Source of the DNA: Anaerolineales bacterium
GTDB taxonomy: Bacteria; Chloroflexota; Anaerolineae; Anaerolineales; JABWBV01
Assembly: GCA_020634875.1 (NCBI GenBank)
Contig: JACKAX010000037.1
Coordinates: 1-29,961, forward strand
DNA: 29,961 bases
Direction of reading: 5' to 3'
Under the pieces are notes generated by a model, which was given only the letters and a program-made list of their open reading frames with translations, was not told the origin of the DNA and did no database searches. The position numbers and the translations under genes are program-made. Shown piece by piece: positions 1 through 8,983 of this stretch; the first letter of the stretch is position 1; every line of letters begins with the position of its first letter.

Positions 1-1216
1 TGGTGAAGCCGCGCACGTCGGCGAAAATGGTGGTGATCTCCCCACGTTTGCCCCCGAGTTGGAGCTGATGAGGGTTCAGCACTTTGATGATGGAAGGGGA
101 AACCATGCGCTCGAACAGGCGGCGTTGTGCTTCCAGACGTTTTTTCTCGGTCAGGTCGTCTAGCACGATGGCGACCCCCTGCGTGGAGTCGGTGGCATCT
201 TTGAGGGGGGAAATGTTGAGGCTCAGGTCGAGGTCGCCCCGGTTGGGCATAGGGACGCGGTATTCTTGCCCGATGACATGTTCCCCGTTGCGACGAGCAC
301 TAGCAACATGGGTGGACAGGTCCGCAGCGATGGGGGGGAGTAAATCGTCCAGGGGTTTTCCGATGACGTCAGCGGTTTCGTGCCCCAAAATGCGGGAGGC
401 GGCAAGGTTGCAGAGGGTGATTTTGTCTTCCACGTCTGCGGTGATGACCCCACTAATAATGGAAGCGAAGACGTTGTCCATCAGGTTTTTAAGTTCGGTC
501 ACTTCGGCCAGGGTGCGGCGTACAGACTCGAACAGGCGGGCGTTTTCGATGGCGATGGCGGCCTGGTTGGCGAAGCCATTGAGCAAGTTGCGCTCTTTTT
601 CAGAAAATAAGCCGGTTTTGATGCGGTTGTCGGTGTAGATGACCCCAGTCAGCTCACCTTTCACCATAAGGGGCACACACAAAATTGAACGTAGGCTAAA
701 CGCGATAATGCTGGCTTGCCCAACGAACCGTTCGTCTTCCTGGGCATTGGTCGTGAGAATGGGTTTGCCTTCTGCAACCACACGGTTGATCACTGATCGG
801 CTGATGGCGAATTCAGAGGGGTTAAGCGAGGCCTGTTCCCAGTTGCGAGCTATGCGGGTTTGTAGTTCCCCGGTGTCATCGCGGAGCATAAGGAAACCGC
901 GTTCAGCTTCTGTGAGCCGAATGATGGTGTCCATAACGATTTGGAGAACAGTATTAAGATCGAGCGAGGAGTTTACGACTTGACTGATATCGGCGAGGGC
1001 GCGTAAATCTTGCCGTTCTTCTTCGTGTTCCTGGATTTTTTTGCTGAGGCGTTCGAGGGATTGGGCAAGGTAAACGAGATTTTGGGCAACTCCACCGGGC
1101 AGAGAGACGCGACTGTCTGTGAGGACATGATGGATTTTGTGGGTTAGCTGGCTGAACCCCACGATTTGTTCGGTTAGGGTGATAGAAACCGCGGTAGTTT
1201 TTACTTCTGTGGACAT
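1..1216 (-). CDS. GAF-PAS-class III adenylate/guanylate cyclase, N-terminal part (cut by window edge)
   Basis: Reading from ATG at 1216 on the minus strand gives 405 uninterrupted codons to the left edge. Residues 1-70 are a helical N-terminus ending in a charged stretch. Residues ~75-230 form a GAF domain that ends in the typical FANQAAIAIENARLF helix. Residues ~240-355 form a PAS domain. From ~385 the start of a class III nucleotidyl cyclase domain appears (GGKRGEITTIFADVRGFT), with the first metal-binding Asp at about residue 400. The family makes cAMP or cGMP, and the GAF/PAS part would sense a small ligand or redox signal. No transmembrane segment is visible, so it is probably cytosolic. 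Substrate choice (ATP or GTP) cannot be judged because the specificity residues lie outside the window. A weak AAGAG ribosome site sits 8 nt before the ATG. Confidence 0.88.
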   Translation of the reverse strand, partial: MSTEVKTTAVSITLTEQIVGFSQLTHKIHHVLTDSRVSLPGGVAQNLVYLAQSLERLSKKIQEHEEERQDLRALADISQVVNSSLDLNTVLQIVMDTIIRLTEAERGFLMLRDDTGELQTRIARNWEQASLNPSEFAISRSVINRVVAEGKPILTTNAQEDERFVGQASIIAFSLRSILCVPLMVKGELTGVIYTDNRIKTGLFSEKERNLLNGFANQAAIAIENARLFESVRRTLAEVTELKNLMDNVFASIISGVITADVEDKITLCNLAASRILGHETADVIGKPLDDLLPPIAADLSTHVASARRNGEHVIGQEYRVPMPNRGDLDLSLNISPLKDATDSTQGVAIVLDDLTEKKRLEAQRRLFERMVSPSIIKVLNPHQLQLGGKRGEITTIFADVRGFT

Positions 1217-1321
1217 AGCGATACTCTTGGGGTGGAGGATTTAAGGGCGGAAACAGCGAGCAGGCGTATTGGATATCCGTATTGTGGCCTGAGGCCTCTT
1301 TATTTTACTCGATACAGAGGC

Positions 1322-1363
1322 AAAAACACCCCTCCATGGGGGGATTCCTGAGAGGGGTGTTTT
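1322..1363 (-). terminator. Intrinsic terminator behind the transglutaminase gene
   Basis: A 12-bp perfect stem (1323-1334 with 1352-1363) has a 17-nt loop and is followed on the minus strand by a U run. It lies 25 nt past the stop of the transglutaminase gene. The A/T tails at both ends could let it act in both directions, and it also lies upstream of the cyclase gene. Confidence 0.8.
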
Positions 1364-1387
1364 GTTGGGAGATTTTGGAACGGATAT

Positions 1388-3802
1388 TTATGGCTGGATG
1401 TAATCTACAAGGGTATCCTTTCGCTTGGTTTGCTGGAAGCGGGCCAGGAAACGGCGGAAGAGGGTTAGGCGGGTCTGGTTGCGGATGGTTTGGGAGGCGC
1501 GGAGGGCATTAAGGGCAGAGGGGGTGTATTGAGGCGCCGTTCCGTTGGCAAACATCAAGTTATGATATTCCTGTATCAAAGTGTGAATGGGTTCAGAAAC
1601 CGTGGGGAGGAGACTGGTCAGCATGAGGCCGCGTTCAGAAGGGGTTTGGTAGAGAGCTGGTGGTGCGCCAAGTTGAACCAGGGAGTGGTTAATGGTTTGA
1701 TAGGCGCGGGCTTGCATTGGAAGGGTTGATTGATAGGCCCAGGTGCGGATGAACAGGGGCGGGCGCAAGCCGAAGCGCCGGATGGTTTTTTCGAGCCGGA
1801 CGGGCAGGGGGGGGTGTTCAGGGTCGAGTACGGGGACGGTAGTACGGGCACGATACCACCGATAGCCCAGAAGCGCGAGGATGACCAACCCTAAGCCGGC
1901 CAGGGCGATGATGCCTGCATATTGTGTGGGGCTGGTGGTGGGAACATCTAGCGGAGTAGGAATCGTTGGTTCCTGATTGGTTTGTTCGAGAGCGAGCAAT
2001 TCATCCCGGTTGAGACGAGAGTCGGAACTTTCTCCTAGCGGGTTACCAGCTTCATTGTTCACGGGTTCGCCTAACGGGCGGCGCACAGGTCGCTGGTTGA
2101 CGGTGGGTTCAAATTCGACCCAACCCAGTCCTGGGAAATAGACTTCTACCCAGGCGTGGGCATCGCGCTGGCGAACGGTATACAAACCGGTTTCGGAGTC
2201 GAATTCTCCTTGCGCGTAGCCGACCGCCATGCGAGAGGGGATGCCGAGTGACCGTAAAAGCATGACTTCTGAGGTGGCGTAGTAGTTGCAAAATCCTTCT
2301 TTTTGATCGAAAAGCATCCAGTCTATGATGTCTTGATCCGAGGGTGGGGTGGGGACGGTGGCACTATATGTAATATTATCGCGCATCCATTGCGTGACGG
2401 CTGACGCAATGTCATAGGGGGTTGCATTGCCTTCAGCGATTTGTTGGGCCAGTTCGATAGTACGGTCACTGAGGGTGGGGGGCAATTGCAGATATCGTTC
2501 GACAATCCAGGTGGGGTAAGCGGTGCCGGCACTTCGGAGTAGATTGACGGTGGCATCGCTGAGTGAGGCTTGTGCTTCGTAGGTTTCGCCGGCGCGGAGG
2601 GATGGGGTAGTTTTCGCAGAGATGACATCTACGGTGCCATCGGCGTTGTTAAGCACCTGGGCCTCCGTGGGACGGCTCATCCATTGGGGTTGGGATGGGA
2701 GGTGGATGGTAAAGGATTGAATGGCCGGATAGAAGATAAAACTGGCTTCCCAACGTCCATCCAAAAAAGGGAAGGGGAGTGCCGGGTCGTCGGGGGAGAA
2801 TTTGCGCTCTTCCGCGGGGGCGGTACTCCAGGTGCTCCCGTTCCAGGTGTCGTATACCCAGTCGCGCCAGTAATACCGAACGGCAGTAGTCGGCGGAGAG
2901 GGGGCTTTTACTTGAAAGACGATCACGTCGGTGAGCGTGTTGCCGCGTCCGAGAGGCAGCACATCCCCGTAATAATCCTGTGCGATGCCAACCGTGGCGC
3001 GTAAGGAAGCGAACGCGTTGCTCATTCGGGCGCGGGCTTCATACCAGGGCTGGGCAACTTTTTCCCAGGCCTGTTGGACGGGTGAAACTGAGGATGCAAG
3101 GGCGGGAATGGTCCAAGAAAGCAATACTAAAATGCCACCAATGAGCATAGTTGCGCGGAGGAAATCGAGGCCGACATAAGGGGGAAGGTGGGTCCTGTTT
3201 TGTTTCCAGGAGGCGTGGTTTTGGAGAAAATGGGCGCGGGAGACGAGAAGCAAACAAAGGAAGATGTAACTAGCAACGAACCAGGTTCGGTTAGGCCAGT
3301 AGGGATCGTAGATGTGAATAATGAAGAGAGCAACGCCGGTGGGGAGAGTAGCGCGCCAAGCGTTGGCATGCCGTGTGAGAGTGTAGCCTGCGTGTGTGCT
3401 CAAGGCCCAAAAGAGGAGGCACATCAGGAGGAGAAAGAGGATCGGGTCCGAGACGGCACGTTGTTGTAACAGGTTTTGGAAGGATATTAATAACCTGCCG
3501 CCCAGATTGGCGACGCGCTCTGACCAAAGCATCCCTTTGGTAAAGGTTAAGCCCATTTGCCACCCAATGGTAAAAATACCAAACCCTATCGCATACCAAA
3601 GAGCTTGAAAGCGACTGAATCGGCTTTGGCCCAAGGTAAGACCTAGCGTAACCCCGGTAAAACTGATGAATTGGATGATGTTTAATTCGTCGGTCCAATC
3701 GGTGGCAGTAAGCCGCATGGCGGCAAGGAAGATGGCGATGACAAGAATGACCGCGGCGGAGAGGTCCCACCAGCGGATGGGTTCGGAAGGTTGGGATTTC
3801 AT
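1388..3802 (-). CDS. TgpA-like membrane transglutaminase (DUF3488-transglutaminase-DUF4129 type)
   Basis: About 804 residues. The N-terminal ~240 residues contain six or so hydrophobic segments. An extracytoplasmic region follows, with a transglutaminase-like papain fold at ~450-570. The catalytic Cys is in EGFCNYYA (about residue 505), the His in RDAHAWVEV (about 549), and the third acidic residue is Glu in GWVEFEPT (about 565), where many relatives have Asp. A single TM helix near 645-670 and a cytosolic DUF4129-like tail close the protein. Relatives are membrane proteases or transglutaminases of unknown substrate, often next to MoxR and DUF58 genes; those partners are not next to it here. 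ATG at 3802 is chosen. A TTG four codons upstream (3814) is the alternative; neither has a strong ribosome site. Confidence 0.85.
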   Translation of the reverse strand: MKSQPSEPIRWWDLSAAVILVIAIFLAAMRLTATDWTDELNIIQFISFTGVTLGLTLGQSRFSRFQALWYAIGFGIFTIGWQMGLTFTKGMLWSERVANLGGRLLISFQNLLQQRAVSDPILFLLLMCLLFWALSTHAGYTLTRHANAWRATLPTGVALFIIHIYDPYWPNRTWFVASYIFLCLLLVSRAHFLQNHASWKQNRTHLPPYVGLDFLRATMLIGGILVLLSWTIPALASSVSPVQQAWEKVAQPWYEARARMSNAFASLRATVGIAQDYYGDVLPLGRGNTLTDVIVFQVKAPSPPTTAVRYYWRDWVYDTWNGSTWSTAPAEERKFSPDDPALPFPFLDGRWEASFIFYPAIQSFTIHLPSQPQWMSRPTEAQVLNNADGTVDVISAKTTPSLRAGETYEAQASLSDATVNLLRSAGTAYPTWIVERYLQLPPTLSDRTIELAQQIAEGNATPYDIASAVTQWMRDNITYSATVPTPPSDQDIIDWMLFDQKEGFCNYYATSEVMLLRSLGIPSRMAVGYAQGEFDSETGLYTVRQRDAHAWVEVYFPGLGWVEFEPTVNQRPVRRPLGEPVNNEAGNPLGESSDSRLNRDELLALEQTNQEPTIPTPLDVPTTSPTQYAGIIALAGLGLVILALLGYRWYRARTTVPVLDPEHPPLPVRLEKTIRRFGLRPPLFIRTWAYQSTLPMQARAYQTINHSLVQLGAPPALYQTPSERGLMLTSLLPTVSEPIHTLIQEYHNLMFANGTAPQYTPSALNALRASQTIRNQTRLTLFRRFLARFQQTKRKDTLVDYIQP

Positions 3803-4186
3803 AAGGTGACTCAAAGATTAGTTTCGGGGGGGACTGCCCAAGAAGAATGAGAAATGGAGAATTGTGAAAGGCTTGGAGGAAAGTCGGAGAAATATAGGGT
3901 CGCCTTCTAAAATTATACTTCTGAGGGGGGTGAAAAGTTCTGGGGAGTTGGGTTGTTAAGGGGTTTCTCATTTGCTGATGAAGATTATTCATTAGGCCTA
4001 CTATTTGCGAAAAGTTGCACAATCAAAATTCTTTATGGTAAAATCCCGCCGTTCTCCGGGTTCTCATCCTGTACTCAGATTTCCAAGCTAAATCCGTTTT
4101 GTAACGATCTGGAAATTATGGTGTTAAGTAAAGTGATTTTTCCTGGGGAGCCTTTCGTCTAAGAAATCTTGTTTCAAGGAGTCACT
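3803..4186. other. Divergent intergenic region between transglutaminase and nuoA
   Basis: This 384-bp stretch contains no convincing gene. On the minus strand a TATAAT hexamer (3912-3917) could be the -10 of the transglutaminase gene, although no good -35 sits 16-18 nt upstream of it. On the plus strand the nuoA promoter candidate lies at 4015-4044. The ~120 nt between that promoter and nuoA is a long leader without an obvious rho-independent hairpin. Confidence 0.5.
4015..4044 (+). promoter_or_regulatory. Candidate promoter of the nuo cassette (extended -10)
   Basis: TTGCAC (4015-4020), an 18-nt spacer, then TAAAAT (4039-4044) preceded by TG at 4036-4037, which makes an extended -10. The -10 matches the consensus at 5 of 6 bases; the -35 is weak. 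Transcription would start near 4051 and give a leader of about 135 nt before nuoA. Confidence 0.5.
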
Positions 4187-4543
4187 ATGCTCGATAGTTG
4201 GTTACCAATTGGCCTGATGTTAATCATTGGTGTGGGTTTTCCCATTGCCCCTATTCTTGTTGCTGCCCTGCTTGGCCCCAAGCGTCCCAATAAAATTAAA
4301 CAAGAAACCTATGAGTGTGGGATTGAAACAGTTGGAGAGACCTGGGTGCAGTTCAAAGTGCAATATTATATTTATGCGCTGGTCTTTTTGATTTTTGATG
4401 TCGAAGCGGTGTTCCTGTTCCCTTGGGCGGTCGCTTTTGATCAATTACCCCTTTTTGCGGTTGTAGAAGGGGTGATTTTCATTGTGATTCTGGTGGGGGC
4501 TTTGCTCTATGCCTGGCGCAGAGGCATTCTCGAATGGAATTAA
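4187..4543 (+). CDS. nuoA: NADH-quinone oxidoreductase subunit A
   Basis: 118 residues, normal for NuoA. It has three TM helices (about 5-30, 58-82, 88-110). The loop carries YECGIE with the conserved Cys44 that lines the quinone-site region, and TM2 has the DVEAVFLFPW motif with Asp71 and Glu73. It is a core membrane subunit at the junction of the two arms of complex I. The start is ATG 4187, because AAGGAG lies 5 nt upstream; a TTG at 4169 in the same frame is unlikely. It is normally followed by nuoB-C-D, but here it is followed by a hairpin and then nuoH. Confidence 0.95.
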   Translation: MLDSWLPIGLMLIIGVGFPIAPILVAALLGPKRPNKIKQETYECGIETVGETWVQFKVQYYIYALVFLIFDVEAVFLFPWAVAFDQLPLFAVVEGVIFIVILVGALLYAWRRGILEWN

Positions 4544-4552
4544 AGTTAATGC

Positions 4553-4582
4553 AAAAGCTGATGGTAGCCCCCTCAGCTTTTT
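4553..4582 (+). terminator. Hairpin plus U-run between nuoA and nuoH (terminator or attenuator)
   Basis: A 9-bp perfect stem AAAAGCTGA / TCAGCTTTT (4553-4561 with 4573-4581) is followed by TTGTTTGT. It begins 10 nt after the nuoA stop. It has the form of an intrinsic terminator of moderate strength inside what should be one operon, so it may lower expression of nuoH-N relative to nuoA or allow antitermination. Confidence 0.6.
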
Positions 4583-4665
4583 GTTTGTCCGTATGCCAGA
4601 CATCCGAAGGATTTTTGTTTGGAAGTTTGGGTGTTAACGGCATAACCTCTCTATAGGAGTGTTAC

Positions 4666-5910
4666 ATGAGTTTTTTTAGTGACCCAATTGCCTTTTTAGC
4701 CGATTGGTTGACGAACCTGATGGGTGGGTGGGGCTGGCCTGCTGGAATTGTTAGCCTAATCGTTACCTTTTTGGGCGTGTTTCTGGTCGCGAACTTCGGG
4801 ATGCTGTATGTCATCTTCCTGATTTGGTTGGAACGGAAACTTGCTGCCCGTATTCAGGATCGTCTTGGCCCGAACCGCGCCGGCCCATATGGGTTGTTCC
4901 AAACCATCGCGGACATCCTCAAACTCTTTACGAAGGAAGATACGACTCCCGATGGTGCGGATAAGTTGATCTTCAACATTGCCCCTATCCTTTCCGTTCT
5001 TTCGGTTCTGATGATTTGGGCGGTGGTGCCGTTTGCTCAACAATGGATCGGGGCTGATTTGAACGTTGCCGTGCTGTACATTGTTGCTGTAGGCTCTATT
5101 GGAATCGTGGCGACCCTCATTGCGGGATGGTCTTCCAATAATAAATTTGCCCTGCTCGGCGCATTTCGCACAGTGGCGCAACTGGTTTCCTACGAAGTGC
5201 CGATGGTGTTATCGCTGTTGGTGCCCGTGATGTTAGCGCATGACATGGGTTTGAACGCCATTGTCATAGCGCAAGGAAACTGGTTCTCCATTTTCTTTTG
5301 GATGGCCCCCATCGCGGCGTTGATCTTCTTCATCAGCTCCATTGCCGAAGTCGGACGCACCCCGTTTGACCTGCTCGAAGCCGAATCGGAAATCGTCGCC
5401 GGGTTCCACATCGAATACTCCGGGGCAAAGTTCGCCATGATTTTTGCGGCGGAGTTCCTGCACGCCTTCACCATCTCGGTACTGACCATTACGTTGTTCT
5501 TCGGCGGATGGCAGGGGTGGGGAGACGGAAACCCGATTGTGGCCTGGATTTGGTTCATGATTAAAGCCATGTCAGCTTATTTTGCCGTTGTCTGGATCCG
5601 CACAACTTTACCCCGTATCCGCATTGACCACATGCTCAGTTACAACTGGAAATTCCTGACGCCGATTTCGTTGACCGTTTTGGTTGTTACCGCGTTGTTG
5701 GACAAAATTGTCTTGGGTATGGTGAATATTGATACCGCGGGCGGTCAATGGGCGCGGACACTTACCCTATTCATTGCCAACCTGATCATTGCCTGGGTAA
5801 CAGTCGCGCTCTTACGTCGCAATTGGAGCAAACGCCCCGAACGGGCAAAAGTCAGTGGCCCTCGCCCAGTGGCGCGTCCTCCCCAACCGGAAACCACCAC
5901 CTCAGCCTAA
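4666..5910 (+). CDS. nuoH: NADH-quinone oxidoreductase subunit H
   Basis: 414 residues, a multi-spanning membrane protein that forms the heel of complex I and, together with NuoB and NuoD, the entry channel for quinone. Diagnostic stretches are WLERKLAARIQDRLGPNRAG (about 54-72) and the acidic loop AEVGRTPFDLLEAESEIVAG (about 226-245), whose Glu/Asp residues line the proton path near the quinone site. The C-terminal ~30 residues, after the last TM helix, are a Pro/Arg-rich tail. AGGAGT lies 5 nt before the ATG. It is preceded by a 122-bp gap containing a terminator-like hairpin. NuoI, which usually follows NuoH, is absent; nuoJ begins 12 nt later. Confidence 0.96.
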   Translation: MSFFSDPIAFLADWLTNLMGGWGWPAGIVSLIVTFLGVFLVANFGMLYVIFLIWLERKLAARIQDRLGPNRAGPYGLFQTIADILKLFTKEDTTPDGADKLIFNIAPILSVLSVLMIWAVVPFAQQWIGADLNVAVLYIVAVGSIGIVATLIAGWSSNNKFALLGAFRTVAQLVSYEVPMVLSLLVPVMLAHDMGLNAIVIAQGNWFSIFFWMAPIAALIFFISSIAEVGRTPFDLLEAESEIVAGFHIEYSGAKFAMIFAAEFLHAFTISVLTITLFFGGWQGWGDGNPIVAWIWFMIKAMSAYFAVVWIRTTLPRIRIDHMLSYNWKFLTPISLTVLVVTALLDKIVLGMVNIDTAGGQWARTLTLFIANLIIAWVTVALLRRNWSKRPERAKVSGPRPVARPPQPETTTSA

Positions 5911-5922
5911 TGGGAGTGTAAT

Positions 5923-6432
5923 ATGACCCCTGTGCAAATTTTATTTATTCTTGTTTCACTAGCTCTTTTAGGGCTGGGTTTTATGGTCGTCACCACACAT
6001 AATTTGGTGCGGGCCGCCTTGTATTTGATTGGGACGCTCTTCACCGTCGCCATTGTCTTTGTTCTACTGGAAGCCAGTTTCCTGGCGGTCGTGCAAATCG
6101 TGGTGTATATCGGTGCCATTGCGATCTTGTTCATTTTCGCCGTCATGTTGACCCGCAAAGTGATGCAGGATATCGGTTCCCAGGCCAACCCGAACTGGCC
6201 TCTGGCTGCCCTAGTTTCCCTGGCTTTGTTCGCTGGTTTGACATATGTGCTGGTTTCCTGGCAAGGTTCGGCGGTAATCGCCCCAGCTCTGAGTGCCCAA
6301 ACCGATATGGTTAAAGAATTAGGGATATCCCTCGTCAACCCTTCTGCTTACATCCTGCCTTTTGAAGTCGCCTCGATCCTGCTCCTTGCTGCGATGATTG
6401 GGGCGGTGGTCGTCGCGTGGGATCGAGATTAA
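5923..6432 (+). CDS. nuoJ: NADH-quinone oxidoreductase subunit J
   Basis: 169 residues with five predicted TM helices. The TM3 sequence VVYIGAIAILFIFAVMLT is the characteristic NuoJ stretch; in solved complex I structures this helix holds the pi-bulge and takes part in coupling. The start is ATG 5923 with GGGAG upstream. The gene lies 12 nt after nuoH and 14 nt before nuoK, so it is clearly co-transcribed. Confidence 0.94.
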   Translation: MTPVQILFILVSLALLGLGFMVVTTHNLVRAALYLIGTLFTVAIVFVLLEASFLAVVQIVVYIGAIAILFIFAVMLTRKVMQDIGSQANPNWPLAALVSLALFAGLTYVLVSWQGSAVIAPALSAQTDMVKELGISLVNPSAYILPFEVASILLLAAMIGAVVVAWDRD

Positions 6433-6446
6433 TTCAGGAGTAACGC

Positions 6447-6755
6447 ATGATTCCATTATCCTGGTATTTGATTGTTGCGGCGGGCTTGTTTAGTTTGGGA
6501 CTGTATGGGGTGTTGTCCCGGAAAAACATGGTCGCTATCTTGATGAGTGTTGAGCTGATGCTCAACGCGGTAAACATCAACCTGATCGCCTTTTGGCGGT
6601 ATCTGGACCCTGAAAAGGTTACAGGCCAGGCGTTTGCCATTATGGTGTTCGCCGTCTCCGCCGCAGAAGTCGCGGTCGGTCTGGCCCTGGTCATTTCGCT
6701 GTATCGCCGCCGCAAGATGGTGATTGCAGACAATATTGATCTAATGAAGTGGTAG
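6447..6755 (+). CDS. nuoK: NADH-quinone oxidoreductase subunit K
   Basis: 102 residues, three TM helices, normal size. The two membrane-buried glutamates of the proton path are present: Glu36 in SVELMLNAVNI and Glu74 in FAVSAAEVAVGLALV. The ATG has CAGGAG nearby. The stop codon TAG forms part of the TAGGAGG ribosome site of nuoL, so the two are probably translationally coupled. Confidence 0.96.
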   Translation: MIPLSWYLIVAAGLFSLGLYGVLSRKNMVAILMSVELMLNAVNINLIAFWRYLDPEKVTGQAFAIMVFAVSAAEVAVGLALVISLYRRRKMVIADNIDLMKW

Positions 6756-6763
6756 GAGGCAAC

Positions 6764-8959
6764 ATGCAATCTGAAACCTTACTCTGGCTTCTTCCTCTTC
6801 CCCCGTTGCTTTCGTTTTTCCTGATTGTGCTGTTCACCAATCGTAACCGGGCGTTGAGCCACTCGATTGGGGTCGGGGCTGCGGCACTATCTTGGTTAGG
6901 AGGAATGATCATTTTCGTACGCACGGCATTTGGCGAAGGTGGCCTGCATCATTTAGGGGAACATCCCCTGGCCCCTGCCCCGGTGGCCTGGTTGCAAACT
7001 GGTCTAACGACCTTGAACGTTGGGGTGCGAATTGACCCCCTGAGTTCAGTTGTCTTGTTCTTCGTGGCTTGGACAATTTTCATGATCTTCCTTTATAGCG
7101 TTGGCTACCACAACTTTGGCCAACCGGAGGGTGATCACGACAAGAAAGGGTTGCCCCCACATGGCGCAACGGTCACGGATGAACACGGGCACAAACACAC
7201 CGTTCTTTCGGTGGAACCCAACTACTCCCGTTTCTTCGCATTCTTGAGTTTGTTTGCTTTCGGGATGTATGTGTTGGTGCTTTCTGATAACCTGTTGACA
7301 TTGTTCGTAGGTTGGGAAATTATGGGGTTGTGCTCCTATCTGCTCATCGGATTCTGGTTTGCGAAACCCTCTGCACGAGCGGCAGCGATCAAAGCGTTTA
7401 TGACCACCCGGATCGGTGATGTGTTCATGTTGCTCGGTCTTGCGTATCTCTACTCCCAGGCGGGGAGCTTGAGCTACAGTGTCATCTTTAGCCCCGAAGT
7501 GCTGACGAATTTGCACGCTCCTTCCATTATTGCAGGATTGAGTACAGCAAGCCTGATCGGGATTTTGCTCTTCATCGGGACGGTCGGTAAATCTGCTCAA
7601 TTCCCCCTGCATGTCTGGTTGCCCGACGCAATGGAAGGCCCGACCCCTGTCTCCGCTATGATTCACGCGGCGACGATGGTTTCCGCAGGCGTGTACATGG
7701 TCATCCGCATCTTCCCGATTTTGTCGGCGGGTGCAGAACACGAGATGCTGACCCCGGCAATGGCAACGCTCGCAACGATTGGGGCATTCACCGCTTTGTT
7801 TGCCGCGACGATTGCAGTAGCGCAAAACGACATCAAACGAGTTCTGGCGTACTCCACAATTTCCCAACTGGGCTTTATGGTTGCCGCCCTGGGCATCGGA
7901 GCGTATGTCGCGGCTGTCTTCCACTTAATTACCCACGCTTTCTTCAAAGCCTTGCTCTTCCTGGGTTCCGGCTCCGTTATTCACGGGGTGGAACATGGTG
8001 TTCTCCATACGGGCGACCATCATGTGGATCCACAAGATATGATGAACATGGGCGGTCTGCGAAAGAAGATGCCCATCACATTCTGGACGTTTTTGATCGG
8101 TGGGCTGGCGCTCTCCGGGTTCCCATTTGTGACCGCCGGGTTTTGGTCAAAAGATGAAATTTTCGCCGATGCGTTTGCTCACGGGCATTACACGGTTTTG
8201 ATTGTTTTGGCAATTGCAGCCTTTTTGACGGCATTCTATACCATGCGCCAGATCATGCTCACCTTCGCTGGCGAACCCCGCACGAAAGAAGCGGAACACG
8301 CCCACGAAACGCCGTGGACGATGACCGTCCCGTTGATGGTGCTCGCGTTCTTCGCTGTTGTCGCTGGGTGGACGGGCATCCCCAATGATTTCCTCGGCAT
8401 GCACTTGGGCGAAATCAACTGGATTCATGGCGTTTCCTACACCTTACTAATGTCAGAAATTGAATCCGCAGAAATCACGTTCAGTTTCATTCCGTTGACT
8501 GTTTCTCTACTTGTCGCGTTGGGCGGTCTCGCACTAGGTTGGCTCATGTACCGGGATTTCAAAGCCGGGCAAACCGATCCGATGAAACGCATTCTGGGTG
8601 GTCTGCATCCGGTTCTGCAAAACAAATACTACTTCGATGAGATGTACAACGCTTCGTTCGTTCGTGCGTCTCAGGCGATTTCAGAATTTGCAGGCTGGTT
8701 TGACCGCAACGTGATTGACAACATCTTGCACACTATTGCGCGTGTCGCTTTCTTCCTGGGTGGCATTTTCCGCAACCGGTTTGAACTCCCCGTGATTAGT
8801 GCAGGAGCCGACCGGCTTGCCGATGTCTTCCAGTGGCTTGGGCGGACGTTCCGAACCATCCAGTCCGGGAAGGTGCAGCAGTACATGATTATGGTCTTGG
8901 TCAACGTCATTGCGTTTGGTGTCTTGTTCTATTATTTAGTGGATGTCGCAGGGAGATAG
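6764..8959 (+). CDS. nuoL: NADH-quinone oxidoreductase subunit L, long form with C-terminal helix insertion
   Basis: 731 residues, about 120 more than E. coli NuoL. It is an antiporter-like proton-pumping subunit. The key residues are present: Glu185 (TM5, FVGWEIMGLCSYLL), Lys276 (TM7, GKSAQFPLHVWLPDAMEGP) and Lys463 (TM12, FWSKDEI). There are two unusual stretches. First, a His-rich hydrophilic loop lies at about 116-146, with six His residues. Second, the lateral helix region near the C-terminus is long: from NKYYFDEMY (620-628) to the QSG motif (700-702) there are about 81 residues, against about 55 in the usual pattern as I recall it. An ATG at 6764 with TAGGAGG 4 nt upstream is chosen over the in-frame GTG at 6749, which overlaps nuoK. 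Confidence 0.95.
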   Translation: MQSETLLWLLPLPPLLSFFLIVLFTNRNRALSHSIGVGAAALSWLGGMIIFVRTAFGEGGLHHLGEHPLAPAPVAWLQTGLTTLNVGVRIDPLSSVVLFFVAWTIFMIFLYSVGYHNFGQPEGDHDKKGLPPHGATVTDEHGHKHTVLSVEPNYSRFFAFLSLFAFGMYVLVLSDNLLTLFVGWEIMGLCSYLLIGFWFAKPSARAAAIKAFMTTRIGDVFMLLGLAYLYSQAGSLSYSVIFSPEVLTNLHAPSIIAGLSTASLIGILLFIGTVGKSAQFPLHVWLPDAMEGPTPVSAMIHAATMVSAGVYMVIRIFPILSAGAEHEMLTPAMATLATIGAFTALFAATIAVAQNDIKRVLAYSTISQLGFMVAALGIGAYVAAVFHLITHAFFKALLFLGSGSVIHGVEHGVLHTGDHHVDPQDMMNMGGLRKKMPITFWTFLIGGLALSGFPFVTAGFWSKDEIFADAFAHGHYTVLIVLAIAAFLTAFYTMRQIMLTFAGEPRTKEAEHAHETPWTMTVPLMVLAFFAVVAGWTGIPNDFLGMHLGEINWIHGVSYTLLMSEIESAEITFSFIPLTVSLLVALGGLALGWLMYRDFKAGQTDPMKRILGGLHPVLQNKYYFDEMYNASFVRASQAISEFAGWFDRNVIDNILHTIARVAFFLGGIFRNRFELPVISAGADRLADVFQWLGRTFRTIQSGKVQQYMIMVLVNVIAFGVLFYYLVDVAGR

Positions 8960-8983
8960 GGTTTCCCTCCCCAGGAGTCAAAG

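Noticed and set aside
2570..3004. Plus-strand frame inside the transglutaminase gene
   Set aside because: It is Gly/Arg-rich shadow coding of the opposite strand, without start signals or homology that I can recognise.
4169..4186. TTG start of nuoA
   Set aside because: The AAGGAG site lies downstream of it and serves ATG 4187; extra residues would not match NuoA.
6749..6763. Upstream GTG start for nuoL
   Set aside because: It would overlap nuoK and place the TAGGAGG ribosome site inside the gene. ATG 6764 has ideal spacing.
7046..7924. 292-residue minus-strand frame inside nuoL
   Set aside because: It is a mirror reading of a well-supported gene, rich in His/Gln/Arg, with no ribosome site or recognisable domain.
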